A stretch of DNA of 8,357 nucleotides from Anaerolinea sp. (GCA_013824385.1 PNNU01000131.1:1-8357), one strand, 5' to 3'; positions 1-6,768 are shown, counted from the first letter of the stretch. Notes: generated by a model from the sequence alone, not told the origin. Made by a program: numbers and translations.

Positions 1-420
1 ACAGAGACTATCGGAGAAATTAAGGTTCGACACCTCCCGCACGTCGATTCTCCTGAAACACTGGCAAAATATTACCAAGCAGTAGATATCTATTTACATG
101 CTTCAAAGGCAGAATCTTTTGGACTCGTGATAGCTGAAGCACAAGCCTGTGGAACACCAGTAATTGCTACCTCGATCGGGGGAATCCCGGATACAATTAT
201 AGATAGTGAAACCGGCTATCTCACACAACCCCATGACCCACAGGACATGGCAGATAAAATTATTCTACTGTTATCTGATGAAAATTTAATTAGATCAATG
301 GGAAACCAGGCGGCCCACTTTGCTCAAAAATCATTTGGAGTTGAGCAAATGATAAATAATTACCTTTCGTTTTATCAGGAAATTCTTGATGACAACAAAG
401 TCAAAATTTCAACAATTTAA
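1..420 (+). CDS. Glycosyltransferase family 4 protein, C-terminal part only (5' end outside window)
   Basis: The frame is open from the first base, so this is the last 139 residues of a longer protein; whole GT4 enzymes are usually 350-420 residues. The visible part is the nucleotide-sugar-binding Rossmann domain of a GT-B retaining glycosyltransferase. It reads through YYQAVDIYLHASKAESFGLV and on to AEAQACGTPVIATSIGGIPD. This contains the family EX7E signature (E and E separated by seven residues, in ESFGLVIAE), whose glutamates contact the donor sugar nucleotide, followed by the usual G-x-P-V-I-A strand and a glycine-rich GGIPD turn. The protein would act at the cytoplasmic membrane face in polysaccharide assembly, as its neighbours suggest. 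Its end overlaps the next gene by 32 bp, which points to translational coupling. Donor and acceptor sugars cannot be told from this fragment. The family call is secure. Confidence 0.92.
   Translation, partial: TETIGEIKVRHLPHVDSPETLAKYYQAVDIYLHASKAESFGLVIAEAQACGTPVIATSIGGIPDTIIDSETGYLTQPHDPQDMADKIILLLSDENLIRSMGNQAAHFAQKSFGVEQMINNYLSFYQEILDDNKVKISTI
377..380 (+). promoter_or_regulatory. Ribosome binding site for the acyltransferase gene at 389
   Basis: AGGA lies 8 nt before the ATG at 389, inside the end of the upstream glycosyltransferase gene. A TTG directly before the ATG (386) is also in frame but sits only 5 nt from the AGGA, so the ATG is preferred. Confidence 0.55.
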
Positions 421-922
421 CCGTTACCTAATCAACCTGCAATTTACTTGTCTGCCCGTATTCAAGTTTTACAAGGCAAAGATCGGTTGGCTTGCTAATG
501 CGGGGATCAAAGTCGGAAAGGATGCGAAAGTAAATGGTCATACCCTTTTCTATGGCGATGGCAACCTTGAAATTGGTAAAGAAACCTGGGTGGGTCCAGG
601 CTGCCGTTTTTATACCAATTCCGAGGCTCCAATCATCCTCGGCGCTCATTGCGACATCGCACCTGAGGTCTCATTCATCACCGGCTCTCACGAAATTGGG
701 AATGAAGCAAGGCGCGCAGGAATCGGAACAGCTAAAGAAATAGTTATTGAAGATGGTTGTTGGATAGGAGCTCGAGTCACAATATTAGGTGGATCTCATA
801 TCGGAAAATCCTCAATAATCGCTGCTGGTGCCCTGGTGAATGAAGACATTCCAGAAAACAGCCTCGCTGCCGGTGTGCCGGCTCGCGTAATAAAGAAACT
901 GCCATTAAAAGAGACCAAGTAA
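389..922 (+). CDS. Hexapeptide-repeat (left-handed beta-helix) O-acetyltransferase
   Basis: A protein of 177 residues with a short basic N-terminal region followed by imperfect hexapeptide repeats ([LIV]-G-x-x-x-x), for example IKVGKDAKV, LEIGKETWV, IEDGCWIGARVTIL and SHIGKSSIIAAGAL. It ends in AAGVPARVIKKL, the usual closing motif of the maltose/galactoside/serine acetyltransferase-like group. His101 in ITGSHEIG is the likely catalytic base. These enzymes work as trimers and move an acetyl group from acetyl-CoA to a sugar hydroxyl. The length matches the short WbbJ/WcaF-type sugar O-acetyltransferases. The gene starts 32 bp inside the upstream glycosyltransferase gene, with AGGA 8 nt before the ATG, so it is probably translationally coupled. 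The cluster context suggests that it decorates the oligosaccharide unit built by the neighbouring transferases. The exact sugar is unknown, and another short-chain acyl group cannot be excluded. Confidence 0.9.
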   Translation: MTTKSKFQQFNRYLINLQFTCLPVFKFYKAKIGWLANAGIKVGKDAKVNGHTLFYGDGNLEIGKETWVGPGCRFYTNSEAPIILGAHCDIAPEVSFITGSHEIGNEARRAGIGTAKEIVIEDGCWIGARVTILGGSHIGKSSIIAAGALVNEDIPENSLAAGVPARVIKKLPLKETK

Positions 923-983
923 TTCTCATTATCTCTAATAAGTGTCAAGAAACCTCACGATTATGAAAAGACTTGTTTGACAC

Positions 984-2174
984 ATGGAAAATATCCGCAT
1001 TATTTATTTATGCAATGCTGTTGATGAAGAAACAAAAAATATTCGTCACATTCAATTTAATAATGCGGCAGCCACAAACAAAGTATTCGGTCTGGTTAAG
1101 GCCTTACAAACCCAAGGCACAGACGTTCATGTAGTGAGTTTGGGACGGGGAAAACAAACTGGTAGCAAAGAAAGATTCTCTATACAACATAAATCCATTT
1201 TCGGGTTTTCAATCCATTATGCTGCTTTTTGGCATATACCGATTTTCACACACCTGGTTGGAGCTTTGTCATTGGCTTCTTTGGTTCAACATTTAATCCA
1301 TGGATATCAAGGCAAGGTTATCGTTATCGCCTATAACAGACTTTGGCATTACTTGCCTGCATTATTCTTCTTAAAATTACATGGAAGCAAAGGTTACCTT
1401 GACCTTGAAGACGGCAATCTCCCTGCTAGAAATATCTTAGGCAAAATAATTGATTGGGTTCGACGAATTCTTTTTGAATATTTATGTCACGACGGCGCTT
1501 TGTTGGCGGCAAAATCATTAACCAGCCAGGTGAAGACCAATAACACTTTTGTTTGTTATGGATGTACAGGTTTACTGGCTAAAGATGAAAACAAGTGGGT
1601 TCAAAAACCCATTCTGATACTATTTGGTGGCAGTTTACTCTTTGAAACCGGGGTTCAATTATTAATTGAGACAATCACGATACTAGAGTCTCAATGTCCC
1701 GAATTAAAACAAAAAATCAAGTTCATCATCACAGGTTATGGTTCCATGTTAACGGATCTATCCCATTTCTCTGAATCATCTGGCAAAGACTGGATTGATT
1801 TTCTTGGAGATGTTGATCGTGAACAGTATTTAGAATTGTTAAAAGAATCGCATATCGGTTTATGCTTAAAACTTTCCTCTTCAGAAATGGGAAAAACCAC
1901 ATTCCCCTCCAAGATTATCGAATATGCATCCCATGGATTAGCCATCATTTCAACCAAGGTAAGCGATGTCCCCGACTTATTGGATAATGACAGCGCCATC
2001 CTATTGGACGAAGATACCCCTCAATATCTGGCATCAATATTTCAAAAAATTGGTGATGGATCCATTGATCTGCAATCACTCGGAAAAAAAGGCCAGGATA
2101 AAGTTAATTCTGTCTGTAATATTGAAACTGTTGGTATAAACCTTAAAACGTTTTTACTGAAGGAAAATGATTGA
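984..2174 (+). CDS. Divergent GT-B glycosyltransferase (GT4-like)
   Basis: A 396-residue protein, full length for a GT-B enzyme. The N-terminal half (about residues 1-200) is the acceptor domain; it includes a conserved-looking GYLDLEDGNL stretch at 137-146. The C-terminal half is the donor-binding domain: LILFGGSLLFETGV (around 211-224), FIITGYGSM, then FPSKIIEY at 307-314 with Glu301 and Glu313, followed by ASHGLAIIST. The spacing between these glutamates is longer than the standard EX7E, a variant seen in GT4 proteins carrying FPSKxxEY. There is no signal peptide or clear membrane helix, so it is probably cytoplasmic or peripheral. The in-frame codon six bases before the ATG is a stop (TGA at 978), so the ATG at 984 is the first possible start. 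The Shine-Dalgarno is weak. The 61-bp gap before it is one of the larger gaps in the run, while its stop overlaps the next start by one base. Donor and acceptor are unknown. Confidence 0.85.
   Translation: MENIRIIYLCNAVDEETKNIRHIQFNNAAATNKVFGLVKALQTQGTDVHVVSLGRGKQTGSKERFSIQHKSIFGFSIHYAAFWHIPIFTHLVGALSLASLVQHLIHGYQGKVIVIAYNRLWHYLPALFFLKLHGSKGYLDLEDGNLPARNILGKIIDWVRRILFEYLCHDGALLAAKSLTSQVKTNNTFVCYGCTGLLAKDENKWVQKPILILFGGSLLFETGVQLLIETITILESQCPELKQKIKFIITGYGSMLTDLSHFSESSGKDWIDFLGDVDREQYLELLKESHIGLCLKLSSSEMGKTTFPSKIIEYASHGLAIISTKVSDVPDLLDNDSAILLDEDTPQYLASIFQKIGDGSIDLQSLGKKGQDKVNSVCNIETVGINLKTFLLKEND
2159..2164 (+). promoter_or_regulatory. Ribosome binding site for the glycosyltransferase gene at 2174
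   Basis: GAAGGA lies in the last codons of the preceding gene, 9 nt before the ATG at 2174 and 6 nt before an in-frame TTG at 2171. The ATG gives the typical GT4 opening MKIISWQYLL and overlaps the upstream stop as TGATG, so it is preferred; TTG is possible. Confidence 0.55.
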
Positions 2175-3331
2175 TGAAGATCATATCATGGCAATATCTA
2201 CTAACTGATCATCAGATTTATACCTGGTGTGAGATGCAAAAACGGGGACATGAAGTTTTATTTGTTTTGGGTAGAACACAAGATGAAAATAGGTCAAAAC
2301 AAGGTTGGAGCGATACCGCCCTTGACTCATTGGCAACAATCACCCTCCCACTTAAAGATTGGTGGAAATTCGGTAAAGAAATCATTGAAAATGACAAGAG
2401 TGCTGTTCATATATTCTGTGGATTTTGGGCAGACAAACGTTTTTTCCCCTTGATCATGTATGCTTTGCGTAAAGGTGTAAAAACTGTCTTGATGAATGAA
2501 TCGTATGCAGAGGTGCAAACCGGTTACTTGAAGGAAGAAAACAAGATCAAGACCGGAATAAAAGTTCATCTGCGCCCTCTTCTCTATAAAACAGCAATTC
2601 AATTATGCAAACTGGTTTCTAAAAACAACCCACTTAGAGTATTGTCCATTGGTCAACAGGCAAAAGAACAATTTCAAAAAGCAGGTGTGGATAAACTGAA
2701 TATTTTTCCTTGGGGGTACTTCGTCCCACAGAAAGACAATGTTGAGAAAAAGTCTAGCGGAAGCAAAACTCAAAGAGTTGTGTTTGTAGGTAATTTGCAA
2801 CACAGGAAGGGGTTGGATCTGGCAATCAAAGCCATAGATGAGGTTAATCGTAGAAACCCTCAACCTGTTTTAATATTGGATGTTTACGGTCCGGGGGATA
2901 ATAATCAATGGATTTCCTCCTCTTCCCGAGAAATTGTTTATAAAGGAATCATTCCCTTTGGTCATTCACAAGAAATTCTTGCCCAATATGATTACCTGAT
3001 CCTTCCCAGCCGGCATGATGGTTGGGGAGTAGTGATCAATGAAGCCTTACTACAAGGCGTGCCAGTGATCGTGAGTGACAGCGTTGGGGCAAAATCATTG
3101 GTCGTTAAATCTAACGCGGGGTTGGTTTTTAAATCTGAAGATATTGAAGACCTCGTACGCGTGTTAGAGGATATTGTTTTCAATCCCAAAAAACATGAGG
3201 AATACTCAAAAAACGCATCACTTGTTGCACTCAAAATCTTGCCATCAGAAGCTGCCCAATATTTGGAAGAAATTCTTGATTTTACGTTTCATGGATCAGG
3301 TCAGCGACCCGTTCCAAATTGGGAACGATAG
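2174..3331 (+). CDS. Glycosyltransferase family 4 protein
   Basis: A protein of 385 residues with two Rossmann-like domains. The N-terminal acceptor domain begins MKIISWQYLLTDHQIYTW and contains HIFCGFW and the MNESY segment. The C-terminal donor domain starts at VVFVGNLQHRKGLD (202-213), and then shows LDVYGPGDN and ILPSRHDGWGVVINEALLQG. In the EX7E position the first acid is Asp282 rather than Glu, with Glu290 as the second; DGWGxVxNEA is a common variant in this family. Such enzymes transfer a sugar from a nucleotide donor with retention of configuration, onto a lipid-linked glycan acceptor in clusters like this. The start overlaps the previous stop by one base (TGATG), a strong sign of coupled translation. 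A hydrophilic tail (GSGQRPVPNWER) follows the last helix, and the DNA for this tail forms a small hairpin. Sugar specificity cannot be read from sequence. Confidence 0.9.
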   Translation: MKIISWQYLLTDHQIYTWCEMQKRGHEVLFVLGRTQDENRSKQGWSDTALDSLATITLPLKDWWKFGKEIIENDKSAVHIFCGFWADKRFFPLIMYALRKGVKTVLMNESYAEVQTGYLKEENKIKTGIKVHLRPLLYKTAIQLCKLVSKNNPLRVLSIGQQAKEQFQKAGVDKLNIFPWGYFVPQKDNVEKKSSGSKTQRVVFVGNLQHRKGLDLAIKAIDEVNRRNPQPVLILDVYGPGDNNQWISSSSREIVYKGIIPFGHSQEILAQYDYLILPSRHDGWGVVINEALLQGVPVIVSDSVGAKSLVVKSNAGLVFKSEDIEDLVRVLEDIVFNPKKHEEYSKNASLVALKILPSEAAQYLEEILDFTFHGSGQRPVPNWER

Positions 3332-3406
3332 GTACATCGGTAATCCCTCAAAACATGTAAAATACTAGTTATCACCATTCTTTTTCTACCGATTGGAATT
3401 CCACAG

Positions 3407-4561
3407 GTGAATATTCTCTTTGTAACCGAAGATCATTCAATTAATAATTATGGTATCACCTCGGTGGTATCACAATTGGTTGACCAATTATCCACCCACT
3501 GTGAAAATATCCATGTAACCGTTCTTTCCATCGGTAGTGAAACAGTTCAGCAAAATGCCAAGGTCAATATCGTATTAGTACCTCACTCCAATCTTGGTCG
3601 ATTCTGGGGATGGAGTGAACTTCTTGCTAAAACCATCAAACAAACCATAGAAAAAGAAAAAATAGATTTAATTCACATCCACGGTATATGGATGGCAGCA
3701 CAATGGGCAGCCTTGCGAGTTGCTCGGGAATGTGGAATCCAATGTGTGGTTTCTCCTCATGGAATGCTCGAAAACTGGTTATGGAATAAGCAAAATTTAC
3801 TCCAGAAAATAAAGAAGAAAATCTACTTCAATTTCATCTTTCATCCAGCATTAAATTCTCAGGTAGTTTTTCACGCCATCACCCCCATTGAATTTGAGAG
3901 CCTGAATCATCAATTGCCCAGGTATCGTAAAGTAACAATTCCAAATGCGATTGATCTTTTAAGCGAAAATCAATTTCAAGAAAATGACAAACCTGAAAAA
4001 CAATTTCTTTTTCTTGGTCGCATCCATCCTGTAAAAGCAATAGAAGTTTTAATTGACGCCTTCATCCAAGCTAAACTCGATAGCGAATGGAAATTAATGA
4101 TCGCTGGTCCAGAATACGTCCCTGAATATGTGCAAGGACTTAAGGAGAAAGTTCGCCATTCTAAGATGGAAGATCAAATTATTTTCACTGGTCCGATTTA
4201 TGGTGAACAAAAATTATCCATTTTACAGAAAACGTGGGCGCTGGTCATTCCTTCGTACTCTGAAGTTATGGGTATGGTAAATCTAGAAGCCGCGATTCAA
4301 AAAGTGCCAAGTATCACCACCTTTGAAACAGGTTTATGGGATTGGGAAGATGGAGGAGGTTTACTCATTCACCCTAATGTTGAAGAACTCACCTCCACAT
4401 TAAAGATAGTCTCTGAATGGAAAATCAACGAAAGACTTGAGCACGGTAAACGATCGTATGACCTTGTAATGAGAAAATATTCATGGAATTCTGTGATTCC
4501 CAAATGGCTTGATTTTTACACCTCTTTAGTTAATGACCCAAACGGGATTAAGGATAAATAA
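3407..4561 (+). CDS. Glycosyltransferase family 4 protein (HGIW / PHGMLE type)
   Basis: A 384-residue protein with a GTG start. The N-terminal domain begins MNILFVTEDHSINNYGI and includes IHIHGIWM (89-96) and VSPHGMLENW (115-124). These two stretches mark a well-known subgroup of GT4 transferases found in exopolysaccharide clusters. The linker IPNAIDLL is followed by the donor domain: FLFLGRIHPVKAIEVL (200-215), LMIAGPEY, and the EX7E motif Glu286 to Glu294 in SEVMGMVNLEAA. The DWEDGGGLL segment near the end is also typical of the subgroup. An in-frame stop lies upstream at 3341 and no ATG or TTG falls between it and the GTG. A weak GGAA sits 8 nt before the GTG. The 75-bp gap upstream is the longest in the run, so an internal promoter is possible. 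The next gene follows after 4 bp. Family call is firm, sugar specificity unknown. Confidence 0.9.
   Translation: MNILFVTEDHSINNYGITSVVSQLVDQLSTHCENIHVTVLSIGSETVQQNAKVNIVLVPHSNLGRFWGWSELLAKTIKQTIEKEKIDLIHIHGIWMAAQWAALRVARECGIQCVVSPHGMLENWLWNKQNLLQKIKKKIYFNFIFHPALNSQVVFHAITPIEFESLNHQLPRYRKVTIPNAIDLLSENQFQENDKPEKQFLFLGRIHPVKAIEVLIDAFIQAKLDSEWKLMIAGPEYVPEYVQGLKEKVRHSKMEDQIIFTGPIYGEQKLSILQKTWALVIPSYSEVMGMVNLEAAIQKVPSITTFETGLWDWEDGGGLLIHPNVEELTSTLKIVSEWKINERLEHGKRSYDLVMRKYSWNSVIPKWLDFYTSLVNDPNGIKDK
4550..4554 (+). promoter_or_regulatory. Ribosome binding site that favours the 4566 start of wcaF
   Basis: AAGGA lies 11 nt before the ATG at 4566. The longer in-frame ATG at 4533 would add 11 residues (MTQTGLRINKK), overlap the previous gene by 29 bp and lack a good site. 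WcaF proteins normally begin close to the YQD...F.LP..FRG motif, which also supports 4566. Confidence 0.6.
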
Positions 4562-4565
4562 GAAA

Positions 4566-5135
4566 ATGGTTCCGGAAAGAAACTATCAGGATATTAAAAC
4601 ATTTACGCTTCCGCCTCATTTCCGCGGTCGGTCAGCTTTGATTGTTCAGCTCTGGTGGATAGTTCAGGCGACCTTTTTTGCCTGGTCTCCACAATTCATG
4701 TATGGATGGCGGCGTTTTTTACTGCGTTTATTTGGTGGAATAATTGGCAAAAAGGTCCTTATTCGCGCATCAGCCAAAATTACCTATCCATGGAAACTTC
4801 AGATCGGTGATTATTCCTGGATTGGGGATAATGTGGAGTTGTATACACTGGGTGAAATTTGTATTGGTGCAAACACAGTAATTTCTCAAAGATCCTATCT
4901 ATGCACTGGTAGTCATGATTTTTCAAGCCCTTCTTTCGACATCTTTCAGAAACCCATTCATATTGGTAATCAGGTCTGGATTGCCACCGATGTCTTTATC
5001 GCACCAGGTATTACTATAGGAGATGCTGCTGTTGTCGGAACCAGAAGTACGGTGCTTTCAGATATGCCTGAAGCAATGATTTGCTATGGTAACCCGGCCA
5101 AACCGGTCAAACCCAGAGAAACCAAGCCATCATGA
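4566..5135 (+). CDS. wcaF: WcaF-like colanic-acid-type O-acetyltransferase
   Basis: A 189-residue protein that closely resembles Escherichia coli WcaF as I remember it. It has the N-terminal LPPHFRGRSALIVQLWWIVQ, the hydrophobic segment with SPQFMYGWRRFLLRLFG, ITYPWKLQIGDYSWIGD, and LYTLGEICIGANTVISQ. Next come YLCTGSHDF with the probable catalytic His117, the helix repeats WIATDVFIAPGITIGDAAVVG, and the closing YGNPAKPVKPR. E. coli WcaF is about 180 residues, so this gene is complete. The family acetylates a sugar of the growing lipid-linked repeat unit using acetyl-CoA, at the cytoplasmic side of the membrane. The aromatic N-terminal segment is likely to touch the membrane. It overlaps wcaI by four bases (ATGA), matching the common pairing of these two genes. 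The pathway need not be colanic acid itself; the symbol reflects family membership. Confidence 0.93.
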   Translation: MVPERNYQDIKTFTLPPHFRGRSALIVQLWWIVQATFFAWSPQFMYGWRRFLLRLFGGIIGKKVLIRASAKITYPWKLQIGDYSWIGDNVELYTLGEICIGANTVISQRSYLCTGSHDFSSPSFDIFQKPIHIGNQVWIATDVFIAPGITIGDAAVVGTRSTVLSDMPEAMICYGNPAKPVKPRETKPS

Positions 5136-6358
5136 AGATCCTGATCCATGGGTTAAATTTCAGCCCTGAAATGATTGGCATCGGAAAATATACCGGTGAA
5201 ATGGCACAATGGTTGGCTGCTGCAGGAAACGATGTGCATGTGGTCGCTGCCCCGCCCTACTATCCTGATTGGAAAGTACAGCCGCCATACAAAGCATGGC
5301 GGTACCTGACGGAAAAGTGGGCAGGCGTTACCGTGGTCCGCTGCCCGCTTTGGGTGCCCTCAAAGGTTACCGGACTCACCAGAATTATGCATCTGCTGTC
5401 TTTCGCGATTTCCAGTTATTTTGCAATGGTTAACCAGGCAAAGTTCAAACCTGATGTGGTGATCAGTATCGTACCCACATTGTTTGCTGCATCCTCTGCT
5501 GCACGGATGGCACGCAGGAACAACGCAGTTAGCTGGCTGCATATTCAAGATTTCGAATTGGACGCTGCTGCAAACCTTGGAATCCTTCAATCAAAGAATT
5601 TAATTATGTCTATGGCTATACGCTGGGAAAAATCAGTTCTGAACCAGTTTGACCGGGTATCTTCCATCTCGACACAAATGGTTAAACGCTTAATCTCTAA
5701 GGGAGTCCCGACAGAAAAAACAGTGCTTTTCCCAAATTGGGTGGATACTGATGTTATTCATCCGCTGCAATCTGAACCTAATCCATATCGCACAAAACTG
5801 GGAATTTCGGAGGATCAAGTTGTAATCCTCTATTCAGGTAACATGGGCACAAAACAAGGGCTTGGCTTGATCGTGGATGTAGCAAGGCAGTTGCAAGAAA
5901 ACCCTCAATTGGTCTTTGTATTATGCGGGAATGGATCCTCCCGCCCAGATTTGGAAAAGTCAGCCAGTGGCTTGCAAAATTTAAAATTCCTGGATCTTCA
6001 ACCCCCAGACCAATTGAATCTCTTGCTTAATTGCACTGACATTCACATCCTGCCCCAACAAGCTGGTGCCGCGGATGTCGTCATGCCCTCCAAATTGCTC
6101 GGTATGTTGGCTAGTGGTAAACCTGTCGTCGCAACGGCTCTTGAGGGTACTGAATTGGCAGATGTGGTCAGCCAGGCTGGGATTGTCGTCCCACCAAACG
6201 ATGTCGATGCAGCTACACAAGCTGTCTTGAAACTGGCAAACTCACCTGAATTAAGAAAACGCCTCGGAAAACAAAGCCTGGACCTGGTTAACAGCAAATG
6301 GGGACAGGAAAAAGTACTTACAGACTTTTTGACAATCCTTCGATCGCTTGTTTCTTAA
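5132..6358 (+). CDS. wcaI: WcaI-like glycosyltransferase (GT4)
   Basis: A 408-residue protein, nearly the same length as E. coli WcaI (about 407). It opens with MKILIHGLNFSPEMIGIGKY, and then has GEMAQWLAAAGNDVHVV and APPYYPDWKV, the WcaI-type N-terminal signature. Further landmarks are VVRCPLWVP, SIVPTLFAASSAA, LHIQDFELDAA and LFPNWVD. The donor domain begins ILYSGNMGTKQGL (232-244) and contains GAADVVMPSKLLGMLASG, with PSK at 319-321 in place of a strict EX7E. The ATG overlaps the wcaF stop as ATGA, so translation is very likely coupled; the Shine-Dalgarno is weak. WcaI is thought to add a sugar (fucose in colanic acid) to the lipid-linked intermediate that is also the acetyltransferase substrate. 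The sugar here is unknown. This gene looks richer in GC than the glycosyltransferase genes before it. Its stop overlaps the stop of the opposing gtrA-like gene. Confidence 0.93.
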   Translation: MKILIHGLNFSPEMIGIGKYTGEMAQWLAAAGNDVHVVAAPPYYPDWKVQPPYKAWRYLTEKWAGVTVVRCPLWVPSKVTGLTRIMHLLSFAISSYFAMVNQAKFKPDVVISIVPTLFAASSAARMARRNNAVSWLHIQDFELDAAANLGILQSKNLIMSMAIRWEKSVLNQFDRVSSISTQMVKRLISKGVPTEKTVLFPNWVDTDVIHPLQSEPNPYRTKLGISEDQVVILYSGNMGTKQGLGLIVDVARQLQENPQLVFVLCGNGSSRPDLEKSASGLQNLKFLDLQPPDQLNLLLNCTDIHILPQQAGAADVVMPSKLLGMLASGKPVVATALEGTELADVVSQAGIVVPPNDVDAATQAVLKLANSPELRKRLGKQSLDLVNSKWGQEKVLTDFLTILRSLVS

Positions 6359-6756
6359 GCAATCTTAAGGGATTCTTCGTCAGATTTCTTAAACACCCAG
6401 CGTTTCAATATCCAATAATTGGGTAGATAAAGCGTCAATTCACAAATGACCTTGGCATAAACTTGTGTAATACCCAACGGACCCAGCGACTTGATCAACA
6501 TGTCTAATAATAATCCGTTAAAAAGAACAAGACCTACAAATAAAGGCAGAGTTTTAGATGTAGGTAATTTGCATTCAAAGACTTTAAAATTTACCAGAAG
6601 ATACTGAACAACAATTGAAACACTTCTTGATAACAATAATCGCAGCAACAAATTGGAAAACAATAGTTGAGAAAACCAAAATATCGAGTAATCAATACCC
6701 GCGATGATTATTGAAACAATTATATATTTTATAAATAATAAAATGGATGATTTCAA
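6355..6756 (-). CDS. GtrA-family small membrane protein (putative lipid-linked sugar flippase)
   Basis: A 133-residue, very hydrophobic protein with four probable membrane helices at about residues 5-28, 31-56, 69-90 and 95-117, and a charged tail. It matches the GtrA family: a first helix with AGIDYSIFW, and two related helix ends, QYLLVNFKVF (51-60) and NYWILKRWVF (113-122). These resemble the paired NxxxxRxxVF-type repeats of the family. GtrA proteins are believed to flip undecaprenyl-phosphate-linked monosaccharides across the membrane for glucosylation of O-antigen, teichoic acids or other glycans, usually with a GtrB-type GT2 partner. No such partner is in this window. The start is TTG with AAAGG seven bases upstream, and the codon before it is a stop, so no upstream alternative exists. 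It converges on wcaI with a 4-bp overlap. Base composition is AT-rich. Confidence 0.85.
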   Translation of the reverse strand: MKSSILLFIKYIIVSIIIAGIDYSIFWFSQLLFSNLLLRLLLSRSVSIVVQYLLVNFKVFECKLPTSKTLPLFVGLVLFNGLLLDMLIKSLGPLGITQVYAKVICELTLYLPNYWILKRWVFKKSDEESLKIA

Positions 6757-6763
6757 TCAAAGA

Positions 6764-6768
6764 CCTTT
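6764..6768 (-). promoter_or_regulatory. Ribosome binding site supporting the TTG start of the gtrA-like gene
   Basis: Read on the minus strand, AAAGG is followed by seven bases and then TTG. An in-frame TGA directly precedes the TTG, and the first internal ATG is far into the protein (codon 86), so this site decides the start. Confidence 0.6.

Noticed and set aside
428..649. Minus-strand reading frame of 73 codons opposite the first acyltransferase.
   Set aside because: It is fully covered by a clear plus-strand hexapeptide-repeat gene and shows no recognisable domain or ribosome binding site; treated as a shadow frame.
977..1006. TTGACA (977-982) with TATTTA 18 bp later, considered as a promoter.
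   Set aside because: The -10 would lie inside the coding region of the gene starting at 984, so transcription would begin after its ATG; there is no suitable internal start and the -10 is poor.
3310..3327. Hairpin CGTTCC / GGAACG with a 6-nt loop at the end of the glycosyltransferase gene ending at 3331, considered as a terminator.
   Set aside because: The stem is only 6 bp, lies inside the coding sequence and has no T-tract after it; downstream genes continue in the same direction.
5981..6297. Two overlapping minus-strand reading frames opposite wcaI.
   Set aside because: wcaI is strongly supported by family motifs across this stretch; the opposite frames have low-complexity, Ser/Thr/Ala-rich translations with no domain.
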